Below, one piece after another: positions 15,845 to 23,249 of a stretch of 64,000 nucleotides of DNA. Source of the stretch: Deltaproteobacteria bacterium (lineage in GTDB: Bacteria > Desulfobacterota > Desulfobulbia > Desulfobulbales > Desulfocapsaceae); the NCBI GenBank assembly GCA_026388715.1, contig JAPLJF010000020.1, positions 1 to 64,000 on the forward strand. Direction: 5' to 3'. The notes below the pieces were generated by a model. It was not told the DNA's origin. It worked only from the letters and a program-made list of their open reading frames with translations, and did not search any database. Positions within the stretch are counted from its first letter, which is position 1; each line of letters begins with the position of its first letter. The position numbers and the translations under genes are program-made.

Positions 15845-16894
15845 TCAGCAGCCGCAGGGGCCGCCGGGATTATCAAAGTCTGGGGTCGAGCAGTCAAATG
15901 GGCCGAAATGGGTGCTCCGGTCGCCGGAAATACGGAAATATCTGCCAAACCGGGTCTCCTCCAACAGGGTCGCGGTATTGCCGCAGACCAGCATGGGTTT
16001 GCCGGTGACCAGGCGATGGTGGTCATCAAGTGACCAGACATGGGGGTGGCCGGGGATGGTGCCCAGATAGGTGGCGCTCTGGCCGAAATCCTCGCAGATG
16101 TCTTCCAGGCAGTCGAGCTTGAAGGCGCGCACGGTCAGGGAGTAAAAATCGATCATGCCGATTTTTTCCTCAACGGCCGGATTATCGAGCTGCACCCTGC
16201 GCCTGTGCATGACCCGGTAGTCGGGGCAGTCGACATCCCGAAGGAGGCGACGGAAGTCCTCAAGGTACAGGGCCCCGGCCAGACACTCCCCATGCAGGAT
16301 CGGATCTTCCTGGAAATGTTCCGGCACCCTGCGTCCGGCAAAGATATCGGAAAGACAGAGTTCGCCACCCGGCTTGAGCACCCGGAAGATTTCAGCAAAG
16401 ACGGACCGTTTGTCCGGCGACAGATTGATCACGCAGTTGGAGATAACCACATCCACCGAGTTATCCGCCAGGCCCAGTGCAGCAAGGTCTTCCATATAAC
16501 CCTGCCGGAACTCGACATTGGTCTTTCCATATCCAAAGACCCGCATCTGGGCATCCACATGGCTGCGGGCCACGGCCAGCTGTGCTTCGGTCATGTCCAC
16601 GCCGATGACCTTGCCCTCAGGGCCGACCAGCCAGGAAAGAAGAAAGGCATCCCGCCCGGCGCCGCACCCAAGGTCAAGCACGGTGCAGCCTTCCAGGCAG
16701 TCGGGAATGGGCGAGCCACAGCCATAGGATCGGGCAAGGATTTCCGGGGCAATGGTTTTCAATATTTCCCTCATGCCGACCGAGAGGGGTTCCCCATCGC
16801 AGCAGCAGGCCTTGGTCTTGAGATCTTTGGAACTGTTCAGGATCCTGCCGTAGTATTCTTGTAATTGTTCTTGTGTTGTCGGAAATGATTGCAT
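15845..16894 (-). CDS. arsM: Arsenite S-adenosylmethionine methyltransferase ArsM
   Basis: The roughly 349-residue SAM-dependent enzyme methylates trivalent arsenic. It has the arsenic-binding cysteines in KACCCDG, SNCVINLSPDKR and GECLAGAL. The SAM loop LDLGCGAGRD and GVDMTEAQL, and the C-terminal CGNTATLLEETRF and GDRSTHFGPF blocks, are as in characterised ArsM proteins. The start at 16894 was preferred over 16948 because AAGGAAAA lies just upstream. It ends GGPCGC, a Cys-X-Cys tail shared in style with the next two upstream genes. The neighbouring aquaglyceroporin fits arsenite or methylarsenite passage, although no arsR is seen. Confidence 0.92.
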   Translation of the reverse strand: MQSFPTTQEQLQEYYGRILNSSKDLKTKACCCDGEPLSVGMREILKTIAPEILARSYGCGSPIPDCLEGCTVLDLGCGAGRDAFLLSWLVGPEGKVIGVDMTEAQLAVARSHVDAQMRVFGYGKTNVEFRQGYMEDLAALGLADNSVDVVISNCVINLSPDKRSVFAEIFRVLKPGGELCLSDIFAGRRVPEHFQEDPILHGECLAGALYLEDFRRLLRDVDCPDYRVMHRRRVQLDNPAVEEKIGMIDFYSLTVRAFKLDCLEDICEDFGQSATYLGTIPGHPHVWSLDDHHRLVTGKPMLVCGNTATLLEETRFGRYFRISGDRSTHFGPFDCSTPDFDNPGGPCGC

Positions 16895-16929
16895 GTCTGT
16901 TTTCCTTTTTGTTTTTTCCGCCGATCTGG

Positions 16930-17754
16930 CTATTGCCGGCAGCCGCAACTACTCGGGTTTTTCTTGTTCATCAGGGGCTGAATGCAGGAGGTGAAGAAAA
17001 GCGAGGCCAGAGTTCCACCAACCAATGGGCCCAGCACATAAACGGTCAAAAAACCGTACCCGTCATCAGGCATGGCGGCCTGTCCCCAGCCCGCCAGCCA
17101 GGCAAACAACCGGGGCGAAAGATCGCGGGCCGGGTTGAGTCCGGCCTGAGTAAGCGGCGCCAGGATACAGATAATGACGGTCACGGTGAGGCCGATAAAC
17201 AGAGGGGCTAGGGCCTCATCCGGCCGACCGACGTTGCAACCCTCAGTCAGGGAAAAGATAAGGAATACCAGAATGAAGGTGCCCACCGCCTCGGCGCCGA
17301 AGGCATTAAAGCTGCTGACCATAGCAACCACGCCAGAGCCGGGGTTGGGATAAAACTCGCCAAAAAGCATAGCGGTTTTCACCGATTCCGGAGCGCCGCG
17401 CACAATACCATGAACGGTTTCATAGGCAGCTATAGACGCTCCGAAAAGAGTATAGAGAAGGCAGGCCGCCAGGAAGGCCCCGGCAAACTGGCCGCATAGA
17501 TAGGCCGGAAGCTTGGCCGGAGCCATGCGGCGACCAATGACCATGGCCAGACTGACTGCGGGATTGAGATGCGCGCAGGAGAGATGGCGGGTGGCGTAAA
17601 TCGCCAGGGTGACCCCGATGCCCCAGATGGCCGCCACTTGAAAAAGCCCGGAATGGGCGGAAAAGAGGACAGTGGCAGCAACCGAGCCGCAGCCGAAAAA
17701 GACCAGGATACAGGTGCCGATGGCTTCACCGGCAAAGTCATGGAGTCGATTCAT
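16930..17754 (-). CDS. MIP-family aquaglyceroporin
   Basis: The 274-residue channel has six membrane segments and both half-helix NPA motifs: HLNPAVSLA (N64) and GLNPARDLSPR near residue 200. The Asp after the second NPA marks glycerol-facilitator rather than water-only channels. Such channels also pass As(OH)3, and the adjacent arsM supports a metalloid role (inference). The start was set at 17754 (MNRLHDFAGE) because the 43 residues upstream in frame look non-conserved. The cytosolic C-terminus ends SSCGCRQ, an unusual Cys-X-Cys tail for this family. Confidence 0.88.
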   Translation of the reverse strand: MNRLHDFAGEAIGTCILVFFGCGSVAATVLFSAHSGLFQVAAIWGIGVTLAIYATRHLSCAHLNPAVSLAMVIGRRMAPAKLPAYLCGQFAGAFLAACLLYTLFGASIAAYETVHGIVRGAPESVKTAMLFGEFYPNPGSGVVAMVSSFNAFGAEAVGTFILVFLIFSLTEGCNVGRPDEALAPLFIGLTVTVIICILAPLTQAGLNPARDLSPRLFAWLAGWGQAAMPDDGYGFLTVYVLGPLVGGTLASLFFTSCIQPLMNKKNPSSCGCRQ

Positions 17755-17845
17755 TCTCTTTGCACTCTGTATGGGACGGGACGGGTTTGCCGGAAAAACC
17801 GGTTGCCTCCATCCCGCTTTGGTTAATGATTTCAGTATCCAGGCA

Positions 17846-17870
17846 AGAGCCCCGGCCTGGTGACCGGGGC
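17846..17870 (-). repeat. GC-rich hairpin directly after the IscA-like stop codon
   Basis: GCCCCGG and CCGGGGC pair across an eight-base loop, beginning about eight bases after the UGA stop (read on the minus strand). No U-run follows on the minus strand, so it is not a standard terminator for this gene. It could slow or stop transcription, or protect the 3' end. Confidence 0.45.
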
Positions 17871-17876
17871 CCTTTT

Positions 17877-18233
17877 TCAACAACTGCAGGATCCACTCGA
17901 ACAGGAACCGGTTGAGCAGGAGCCGCCACGGCCCAGTTTTTTCTCCGAACTTACGGAGAAGCCACCGCTGCCACTCCCGCCACCGCAGCCGCAGGAAGGC
18001 TTGATGTAGTCGACCATAATGGAGCCGGTGGTGGCAAATATCGCGTCATCAACCAGAAAGGTAACCCCGTCATTTTCAAACACCTTGTCAGAGTCCTTTT
18101 TGTCATCCAGCCCAAGACCTAGGCTGGTGCCGGAGCAGCTGATCTGCATGATCACCCGGATAGCTGAGGTGATGTTGTTTGTTGCCAGATACTCCTTGAG
18201 GTTTTCAATTGCTGATTCCGTTACTTGAAGCAT
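17877..18233 (-). CDS. IscA/HesB-like iron-sulfur protein with Cys-rich C-terminal tail
   Basis: The 118-residue A-type carrier-like protein has the three family cysteines: C33 (ISCSGTSLGL), C81 and C83 (CGCG). C33 occupies the place where HesB-like selenoproteins described in anaerobes carry selenocysteine. After a Gly/Ser linker it gains a tail with four more cysteines (C106, C111, C116, C118; repeated SCS motifs), which ordinary IscA lacks. It is probably a metal, cluster or chalcogen binding protein rather than a general Fe-S carrier (inference). It lies between mvhD and the aquaglyceroporin on the same strand. Confidence 0.8.
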   Translation of the reverse strand: MLQVTESAIENLKEYLATNNITSAIRVIMQISCSGTSLGLGLDDKKDSDKVFENDGVTFLVDDAIFATTGSIMVDYIKPSCGCGGGSGSGGFSVSSEKKLGRGGSCSTGSCSSGSCSC

Positions 18234-18349
18234 GGTGTTCTCCTTTTTTCGTTGTGATGGGGTGCTCCCATCAATTCATTTCAGAAAGGATTCTCCATTA
18301 AACCCTTCCCGTTATAACTTTTAGTCAACCAGCCATTCTATGCAGCTGC

Positions 18350-18958
18350 TCATGGAACCGATGCCCCTATCAGTTCGGTCAAAACCTTGTCGCACTTGTC
18401 ATGCACCAGTCCGGCAATGGTTCGGCGCGAAAAATCGGCGCCTTTCATCATCTCCCTGGAGGCGCTGATCAGGCCCATTCTGACCTTGCGATCTTTGGCC
18501 GTGGCCGCCGCCATGGCCAGTTTTTCGCGTAACAATATTGGGTCGATGCCTTCGCTTTTTCCCAGTGGCCCCAAGGTTGCGGCCTGTTCCGTAAACCCGG
18601 TGATGATCTTGACAAAATTCGGTCCTTCGGCTGCCGATGCCCATTCAATAAGAAACCGCCGGCTGTTTACGCCGAGCCGAGCCAGGGTCTCATGGACCAG
18701 GGCGGCGGTGACCAGAGCATGGTAGTTGCCATCCTGATAGTGGCACTCACCCGGATGACAGCCGCCGACAAAGATAGCGTCGGCCCCCTGGGCCAGTCCT
18801 TCCAGGGGAAAGGATGGGTCGAGACGGCCTGAGCACATCATGCGGATGACCCGGAGATTGGGAGGGTACTGGTAGCGGCCCACCCCTGCGGAATCGGCGG
18901 CAGTGTAACAGCACCAGTTGCAGAGAAATCCAAGAATTTTTGGTTGATAATTTGACAT
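18350..18958 (-). CDS. mvhD: MvhD-like iron-sulfur electron-transfer subunit
   Basis: The 202-residue protein matches the MvhD/HdrA-associated [2Fe-2S] family: FLCNWCCYTAADSAG (C13, C16, C17), RVIRMMCSGR and GGCHPGECHYQDGNY. In methanogens MvhD passes electrons between hydrogenase and HdrA; in sulfate reducers it is often fused to or encoded beside HdrA. Here it lies downstream of hdrA, with the tRNA-Sec gene between them. The ATG at 18958 was chosen because conserved sequence begins there; the frame is open to 19045, but that part overlaps the tRNA gene. No HdrB, HdrC or hydrogenase genes are present. Confidence 0.88.
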   Translation of the reverse strand: MSNYQPKILGFLCNWCCYTAADSAGVGRYQYPPNLRVIRMMCSGRLDPSFPLEGLAQGADAIFVGGCHPGECHYQDGNYHALVTAALVHETLARLGVNSRRFLIEWASAAEGPNFVKIITGFTEQAATLGPLGKSEGIDPILLREKLAMAAATAKDRKVRMGLISASREMMKGADFSRRTIAGLVHDKCDKVLTELIGASVP

Positions 18959-19017
18959 TGTGTGCTCCAAATACGAAAAACTTTTCAATCCGAGAAATCG
19001 TTGTTGTTTATGAATAA

Positions 19018-19118
19018 TGGAGACTGGAGTGGGAATCGAACCCACAACTCATCCGTGTATCAGACGGAGGCATCACGGGTTTGAAGCCCGCGCCGCACAC
19101 CAGTACGGGGTTCCAGTC
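19018..19118 (-). tRNA. selC: tRNA-Sec (anticodon UCA)
   Basis: Read on the minus strand, this folds as a selenocysteine tRNA. The acceptor arms GACTGGA and TCCAGTC are followed by T and an encoded CCA. A six-bp D stem (CCGTAC/GTGCGG) has a four-base loop. A six-bp anticodon stem closes on CTTCAAA with UCA at the anticodon. A long variable arm follows, then the T arm GTGGGTTCGATTCCCAC. The total of 101 bases with CCA and the long extra arm fit tRNA-Sec. It starts 17 bases after the hdrA stop, leaving little room for its own promoter. selA, selB and selD are not in the window. Confidence 0.92.
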
Positions 19119-19135
19119 AATTGTGCGCATACCGG

Positions 19136-20542
19136 CTAAACCCTCTCGCCAAAGGCATTGATCTGGGCCATGATGCCGTCAAACGTAAAGCGCCCCATAT
19201 CGATGGCCATGGTGGGACAGCGGGCGGCGCATACCCCGCAGCCCTTGCAGGAGGCGGTCAGGGTATGGGCCTTGCGGGGCTTGACCTCCTTGTCAATCGT
19301 GATGGCCTTGTAGGGGCAGAAGGTCTCGCAGGCGCCGCAGCCGATGCAGAGCTCGAAATCGACATGGGAGACGATAGGCTCAGGCGAAATCGAGCCCCTG
19401 GCCAGGGGTTGGCAGGCCCGACCGGCTGCGGCCTGGGCCTGGGCAATGGTCTCATCCATCAACTTGGGGGCATGGGCCAGGCCGCAGACATAAATCCCGT
19501 CCACCGCCATATCCACCGGCCGCAGTTTGACGTGGGCCTCCAGATAAAACTTGTCGGCGGTCACCGGCACCTTGAGCATGCGGGACAGGATCGACGGATC
19601 TTCCGGAACAATGCCCACGGACAGCACCAGCAGATCGGTATCCAGCTCCACCTCTTCCCCCAGCAGCGGATCGTAGCCGACCACCTTCAGCGGGCTTGAC
19701 TTACTGCGCCCTGGGGTGACCTTGGGCGGATTATCCGGGGCATAGCGGATGAAGATCACGCCCAGCTCGCGGGCCTTCAGGTAATCGTCCTCCAGGAAGC
19801 CGTAGGCTCGCATGTCGCGATAAAAGACAAAGATGGTCAGCTCCGGGCTCATGGCCTTGAGACGCAGGGCGTTTTTCAGGGCCTGGCCGCAGCAAACCCG
19901 GCTGCAGTAGGCCAAATCCGCACCTCGTGAGCCCACGCACTGGATCATCACCACCTGTTTCATCTTGGTGGAGAACGGGCGGCTGGATGCCAGCCGCTGT
20001 TCCAGTTCCAGCTGGGTCATGACCCGCTCGGACTCGCCGTGCAGATATTGCTTCGGCTCATAGGGCTTGCCGCCGGTGGCGATCACCATGACCCCGTGAT
20101 TGACCACCTCACTGCCCGTCTTTCCGGCAATGGTGGTGGTGAAGTTGCCCACATAGCCGGAGACACTGGCCACCGCAGCCTTGGTGCGCACGCTGATCCG
20201 CGGATGATTTTTCACCCTGTGAGCCAGCTCGGTCACGACCTGACGCGGATCGTGGCCAAAACGGTCGGCGGTCAGCAACAGGGCCGATCCTCCCAGGGCA
20301 TCCCCCTGCTCGACCAGGGTCGTCGGGAAGCCCTGGGAGGCGCTGGTCAGCGCCGCGGTCAGGCCAGCCAGACCGCCGCCGATGACCAGCGCCACAGGGG
20401 TAACCGGCAGCCGTTGTTCCGGCAGGGCGGTGAGATGGGCAGCCTTGGCCACAGCCATGCGCACCAGGTCCTTGGCCTTGGCGGTGGCCGCCTCGGGTTC
20501 ATGCATGTGCACCCAGGAACATTGATCGCGGATATTGGCCAT
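19136..20542 (-). CDS. hdrA: HdrA-like flavin/iron-sulfur subunit, C-terminal piece of a split hdrA
   Basis: The 468-residue piece begins MANIRDQCSWVHMHEPEA, which in intact long HdrA proteins lies in mid-chain. It continues with a second FAD domain (VIGGGLAGLTAAL), MIQCVGSR, the Cys cluster YCSRVCCGQ, and two C-terminal [4Fe-4S] ferredoxin motifs (CIGCGACETFCP and CKGCGVCAARCP). It sits one frame away from the upstream half and overlaps it by 44 bases. No ribosome site precedes the ATG, and a TAG in its own frame lies directly before it. It is likely one gene broken or frameshifted at about 20543; independent translation is less likely. Confidence 0.85.
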   Translation of the reverse strand: MANIRDQCSWVHMHEPEAATAKAKDLVRMAVAKAAHLTALPEQRLPVTPVALVIGGGLAGLTAALTSASQGFPTTLVEQGDALGGSALLLTADRFGHDPRQVVTELAHRVKNHPRISVRTKAAVASVSGYVGNFTTTIAGKTGSEVVNHGVMVIATGGKPYEPKQYLHGESERVMTQLELEQRLASSRPFSTKMKQVVMIQCVGSRGADLAYCSRVCCGQALKNALRLKAMSPELTIFVFYRDMRAYGFLEDDYLKARELGVIFIRYAPDNPPKVTPGRSKSSPLKVVGYDPLLGEEVELDTDLLVLSVGIVPEDPSILSRMLKVPVTADKFYLEAHVKLRPVDMAVDGIYVCGLAHAPKLMDETIAQAQAAAGRACQPLARGSISPEPIVSHVDFELCIGCGACETFCPYKAITIDKEVKPRKAHTLTASCKGCGVCAARCPTMAIDMGRFTFDGIMAQINAFGERV

Positions 20543-22193
20543 CTAGGGCGCGGTTGAGGCCCGCATCCCGTAGGGTGGCCTGAAAGAGTGGCTCATGGGT
20601 GCGCGGAGTGCAGGCGGAGACCACGATCCGATTGAGCCGGTGTTCGCGGATGATGTTGACCAGATGCTGCTGGGTGTCCTGAGAACAGGAGTAGAGGTTG
20701 TCGGTGGCATAAACCACGCCGGGCAGATCCCGGGCGTAATCACGCACCGCCCGCACATCGATAACGCCTGCGATATTGATGCCGCAGTGGCAGACAAAGA
20801 CGCCGATGCGTGGTTCTTCCTTGGAGATGTCGCGCTCTTCAGGAAAGACCGCCTTGGTCATCTCCGTGCCGCGGGCCGCAACAAGCTGACCTGAGCAGAG
20901 GGCCGCTGCCCCGCCCGCCTGAGTGACTGAGTCAGGGATGTCTTTTGGCCCCTGAAAGGCGCCGATCACATAGACGCCCGGCCGACTGGTGGCAAGCGGC
21001 GCGTAGGTGTCCGTCCGGGCAAAGAGATACCTGTTCAGATCGATACCTGCCGCCTGACCGAGCTGCTCCGCGTCGTCAGGAGATTCAATCCCCTGGGAGA
21101 GGACGACCATATCGAACTTCTCATAATGATGCCTGCCATCCTCGGTGACCCAGGTGAGTAATAGTCCGCCGTCAAAGACATCCTCCACCTGAGGCGGCCG
21201 GGCGTAGATCACCCGGAAGTTGTTTTCGGCAGTGGCCCGCTCACGGGCGGCGTCAAAGCCCTTGCCGTGGGTGCGGGTATCCATGTAAAAGAGGGTGATC
21301 TCAGCGTTGGGGTCATGCTCGCGGGCCAGGGTTGCCTGCTTGATGGCGTACATGCAGCAGACCGAGGAACAGTAGTTGTTGCCGCAGGTCTGATCGCGGG
21401 AACCGATACACTGAAGGAATGCAATCTTTTTGGGGTGTTTTTGGTCCGAGGGACGAAGGATCGTCCCATTGGTGGGGCCGGAGGCGCACATCAGCCGCTC
21501 GTGCTCAAAGGCGCTGAGTACATCGGCAAACTTGCCCCAGCCATAGCGGCCAAGCACTTCGGGGCTTACCCGGCCCAGGCCCGGCGCCAGGATGACGGAA
21601 CCGACGGCCAGATCAAGGATCTCTTCCTTCTGGTCGAAACGGATAGCCTTGGCCTGGCAGGCTACGGTGCAGAGGCCGCAGGTCTGGTAATTGAGCATGA
21701 GACAGGCCTTGGCATCGATATAATAGCTGGTGGGCACGGCTTGGGCGTAATCGATGTGGGCGGCGTTGGAGATCCCGAGATTCTCGTTGTAGTCATCGCC
21801 GATCTGCTTGAGGCAATAGAGGGTACACTGGCCGCAGCCGGTGCACACCTCCTCGTCGATATAACGGGGCTGCTTTCTGATCTTGGCGGTAAAGCTGCCG
21901 GGAGCGCCGTCAAGGGAGATCAGTTCCGACTTGGTCAGAATCTCGATATTGGGATCCCGGCCCGCTTCCACCAGCTTGGGGGCGAGGATGCAGAGCGAGC
22001 AGTCGTTGGTGGGAAAGGTCTTGTCCAGCCGGGCCATGACCCCGCCGATGGCGCCGGACTTTTCGACCAGATAGACTTTGAAGCCGAGTTCGGTGAGATC
22101 GAGGGCGGCCTGGACTCCGGCCACCCCGCCACCCACCACAAGAACCGCACCGACCGTTTTTAAAGCGGATGGTGTGGGAATAGAAGCGTGCAT
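20499..22193 (-). CDS. hdrA: HdrA-like flavin/iron-sulfur subunit, N-terminal piece of a split hdrA
   Basis: HdrA subunits carry FAD and pass electrons among MvhD, ferredoxin and HdrBC, and are candidates for flavin-based bifurcation. This piece has the FAD loop GGGVAGVQAAL (from residue 21), the NDCSLCILAPKL cysteines, ferredoxin motifs CTGCGQCTLYC and CGLCTVACQ, and QCIGSRDQTCGNNYCSSVCC. Homology stops at LNRAL near 20543; the remaining 15 codons to 20499 are out-of-frame tail. The start at 22193 has AGGAGGAGCT directly upstream. Together with the C-terminal piece it makes about 1,015 residues, the normal size of the long HdrA found in Desulfobacterota. Confidence 0.87.
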   Translation of the reverse strand: MHASIPTPSALKTVGAVLVVGGGVAGVQAALDLTELGFKVYLVEKSGAIGGVMARLDKTFPTNDCSLCILAPKLVEAGRDPNIEILTKSELISLDGAPGSFTAKIRKQPRYIDEEVCTGCGQCTLYCLKQIGDDYNENLGISNAAHIDYAQAVPTSYYIDAKACLMLNYQTCGLCTVACQAKAIRFDQKEEILDLAVGSVILAPGLGRVSPEVLGRYGWGKFADVLSAFEHERLMCASGPTNGTILRPSDQKHPKKIAFLQCIGSRDQTCGNNYCSSVCCMYAIKQATLAREHDPNAEITLFYMDTRTHGKGFDAARERATAENNFRVIYARPPQVEDVFDGGLLLTWVTEDGRHHYEKFDMVVLSQGIESPDDAEQLGQAAGIDLNRYLFARTDTYAPLATSRPGVYVIGAFQGPKDIPDSVTQAGGAAALCSGQLVAARGTEMTKAVFPEERDISKEEPRIGVFVCHCGINIAGVIDVRAVRDYARDLPGVVYATDNLYSCSQDTQQHLVNIIREHRLNRIVVSACTPRTHEPLFQATLRDAGLNRALDGQYPRSMFLGAHA

Positions 22194-22646
22194 AGCTCCT
22201 CCTTTGCTGTACGTTATACCGGAAAAATCATTCCGGATCTGCCGCGGCTCTCTGCAATCAGCCGCGAACAACGTCAGCGAACAAGGAGGGAAACTACCTG
22301 GTTAGCACCTGAGACCGTTCATGGAGGGCAGGAGAGCCGCAATATCGTCCATCCCGAACCGGGACGGCCGGCGTGCGCCGGGGTATTGCTCAGACGTGGG
22401 GCAATCTGTGTTTCAAAACGACTCTCCAAAGATATGAGGTAAAGATGATGAAGCGCCTGGCGATCTTGCGTAACAAGACCATAAGGCTCTGAGATTCGAG
22501 CCATATAACCAGATTTTTTTTGATATGACAACCAGAAAAAAACGCCGGTGTCACCAACATCCAGAGGTTGACACCTGAACGGTGCAGAAGTAAAGTAAAC
22601 ACTTTCACATGGTTGTTTTACCAATGAGTCACTGGGAGAAATGTAA
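22194..22646. other. Non-coding divergent region between hdrA and the fmdE-like gene
   Basis: The 453 bases hold no supportable gene. On the minus strand a hairpin (GGTGTCA/TGACACC) followed by GGCG and seven T lies at about 22545-22580, upstream of hdrA. It could attenuate transcription into the hdr string if the promoter is further upstream. No clear promoter boxes or operators were identified. Confidence 0.4.
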
Positions 22647-23240
22647 ATGGAATCATTTGAGGCATTACTTGAGATATCAACCAAGATTCATGGTCATATC
22701 TGCGCCGGTCAGGTGATCGGGGTGCGGATGTCGATGATCGGCCTGGAGGCCATTGGCATTCAGGATCCTAAGGGACTGGACCGCAAAAAGCTCTACGTCC
22801 TGGTCGAGATTGACCGCTGCGCCACCGATGCCATCCAGTCTGTCACCGGATGCAGCCTCGGCAAACGCTCAATGCGCTGGGTTGATTACGGGATCATGGC
22901 CGCCACCTTTGTCAATCTGGACACGGGCCGCGCGGTGCGGATTGTTGCCCGGGAAGAGTCGAGGGAGCTCTCAAAAAAATATTGTCCGGAAATCGAGAAC
23001 AAATATGCGCGGCAACTGGACGCTTACCGGATCATGCCCCAGGATGAGCTCTTCAGCATTGAAGAAGTGAGTGTGACCATCCCTGAACAGGACATGCCGG
23101 GACGTCCTCTCAAGCGGATCCAGTGTGCATCCTGTGGCGACTGGGTCCAGGACTGCCGCGATGTCGAACAGGATGGCAAACTGCTGTGCCGGGGCTGCGC
23201 CCATGGAAAATATTATACCAAAACAGCGAAGAAGGCATAA
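22647..23240 (+). CDS. FmdE-family protein with C-terminal zinc ribbon
   Basis: The 197-residue protein has the FmdE (formylmethanofuran dehydrogenase subunit E) domain in its N-terminal two thirds, with KIHGHICAGQVIGVRM (H15, H17, C19) and DRCATDAIQSVTGCSLGKR. A zinc-binding tail (CASCGDWVQDC, then CRGC) follows. In sulfate reducers FmdE-like proteins are common without any formylmethanofuran pathway and their function is unsettled; links to molybdenum or tungsten enzymes have been suggested. The hisHF gene starts nine bases after its stop, so the two are probably cotranscribed although their roles appear unrelated. Confidence 0.82.
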   Translation: MESFEALLEISTKIHGHICAGQVIGVRMSMIGLEAIGIQDPKGLDRKKLYVLVEIDRCATDAIQSVTGCSLGKRSMRWVDYGIMAATFVNLDTGRAVRIVAREESRELSKKYCPEIENKYARQLDAYRIMPQDELFSIEEVSVTIPEQDMPGRPLKRIQCASCGDWVQDCRDVEQDGKLLCRGCAHGKYYTKTAKKA

Positions 23241-23249
23241 GGGCTAATC

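Noticed and set aside
15830..15850. Selenocysteine readthrough at the arsM UGA stop (ends CGC-UGA)
   Set aside because: The following bases are the ribosome site and start of the double-cubane reductase gene, with no SECIS-like hairpin.
15117..16070. 317-codon plus-strand frame opposite arsM and the reductase
   Set aside because: Shadow of GC-rich coding sequence; composition is Gly/His/Leu-rich without family features.
18959..19045. Longer start for mvhD
   Set aside because: It would run into the tRNA-Sec gene, and the added residues are not conserved.
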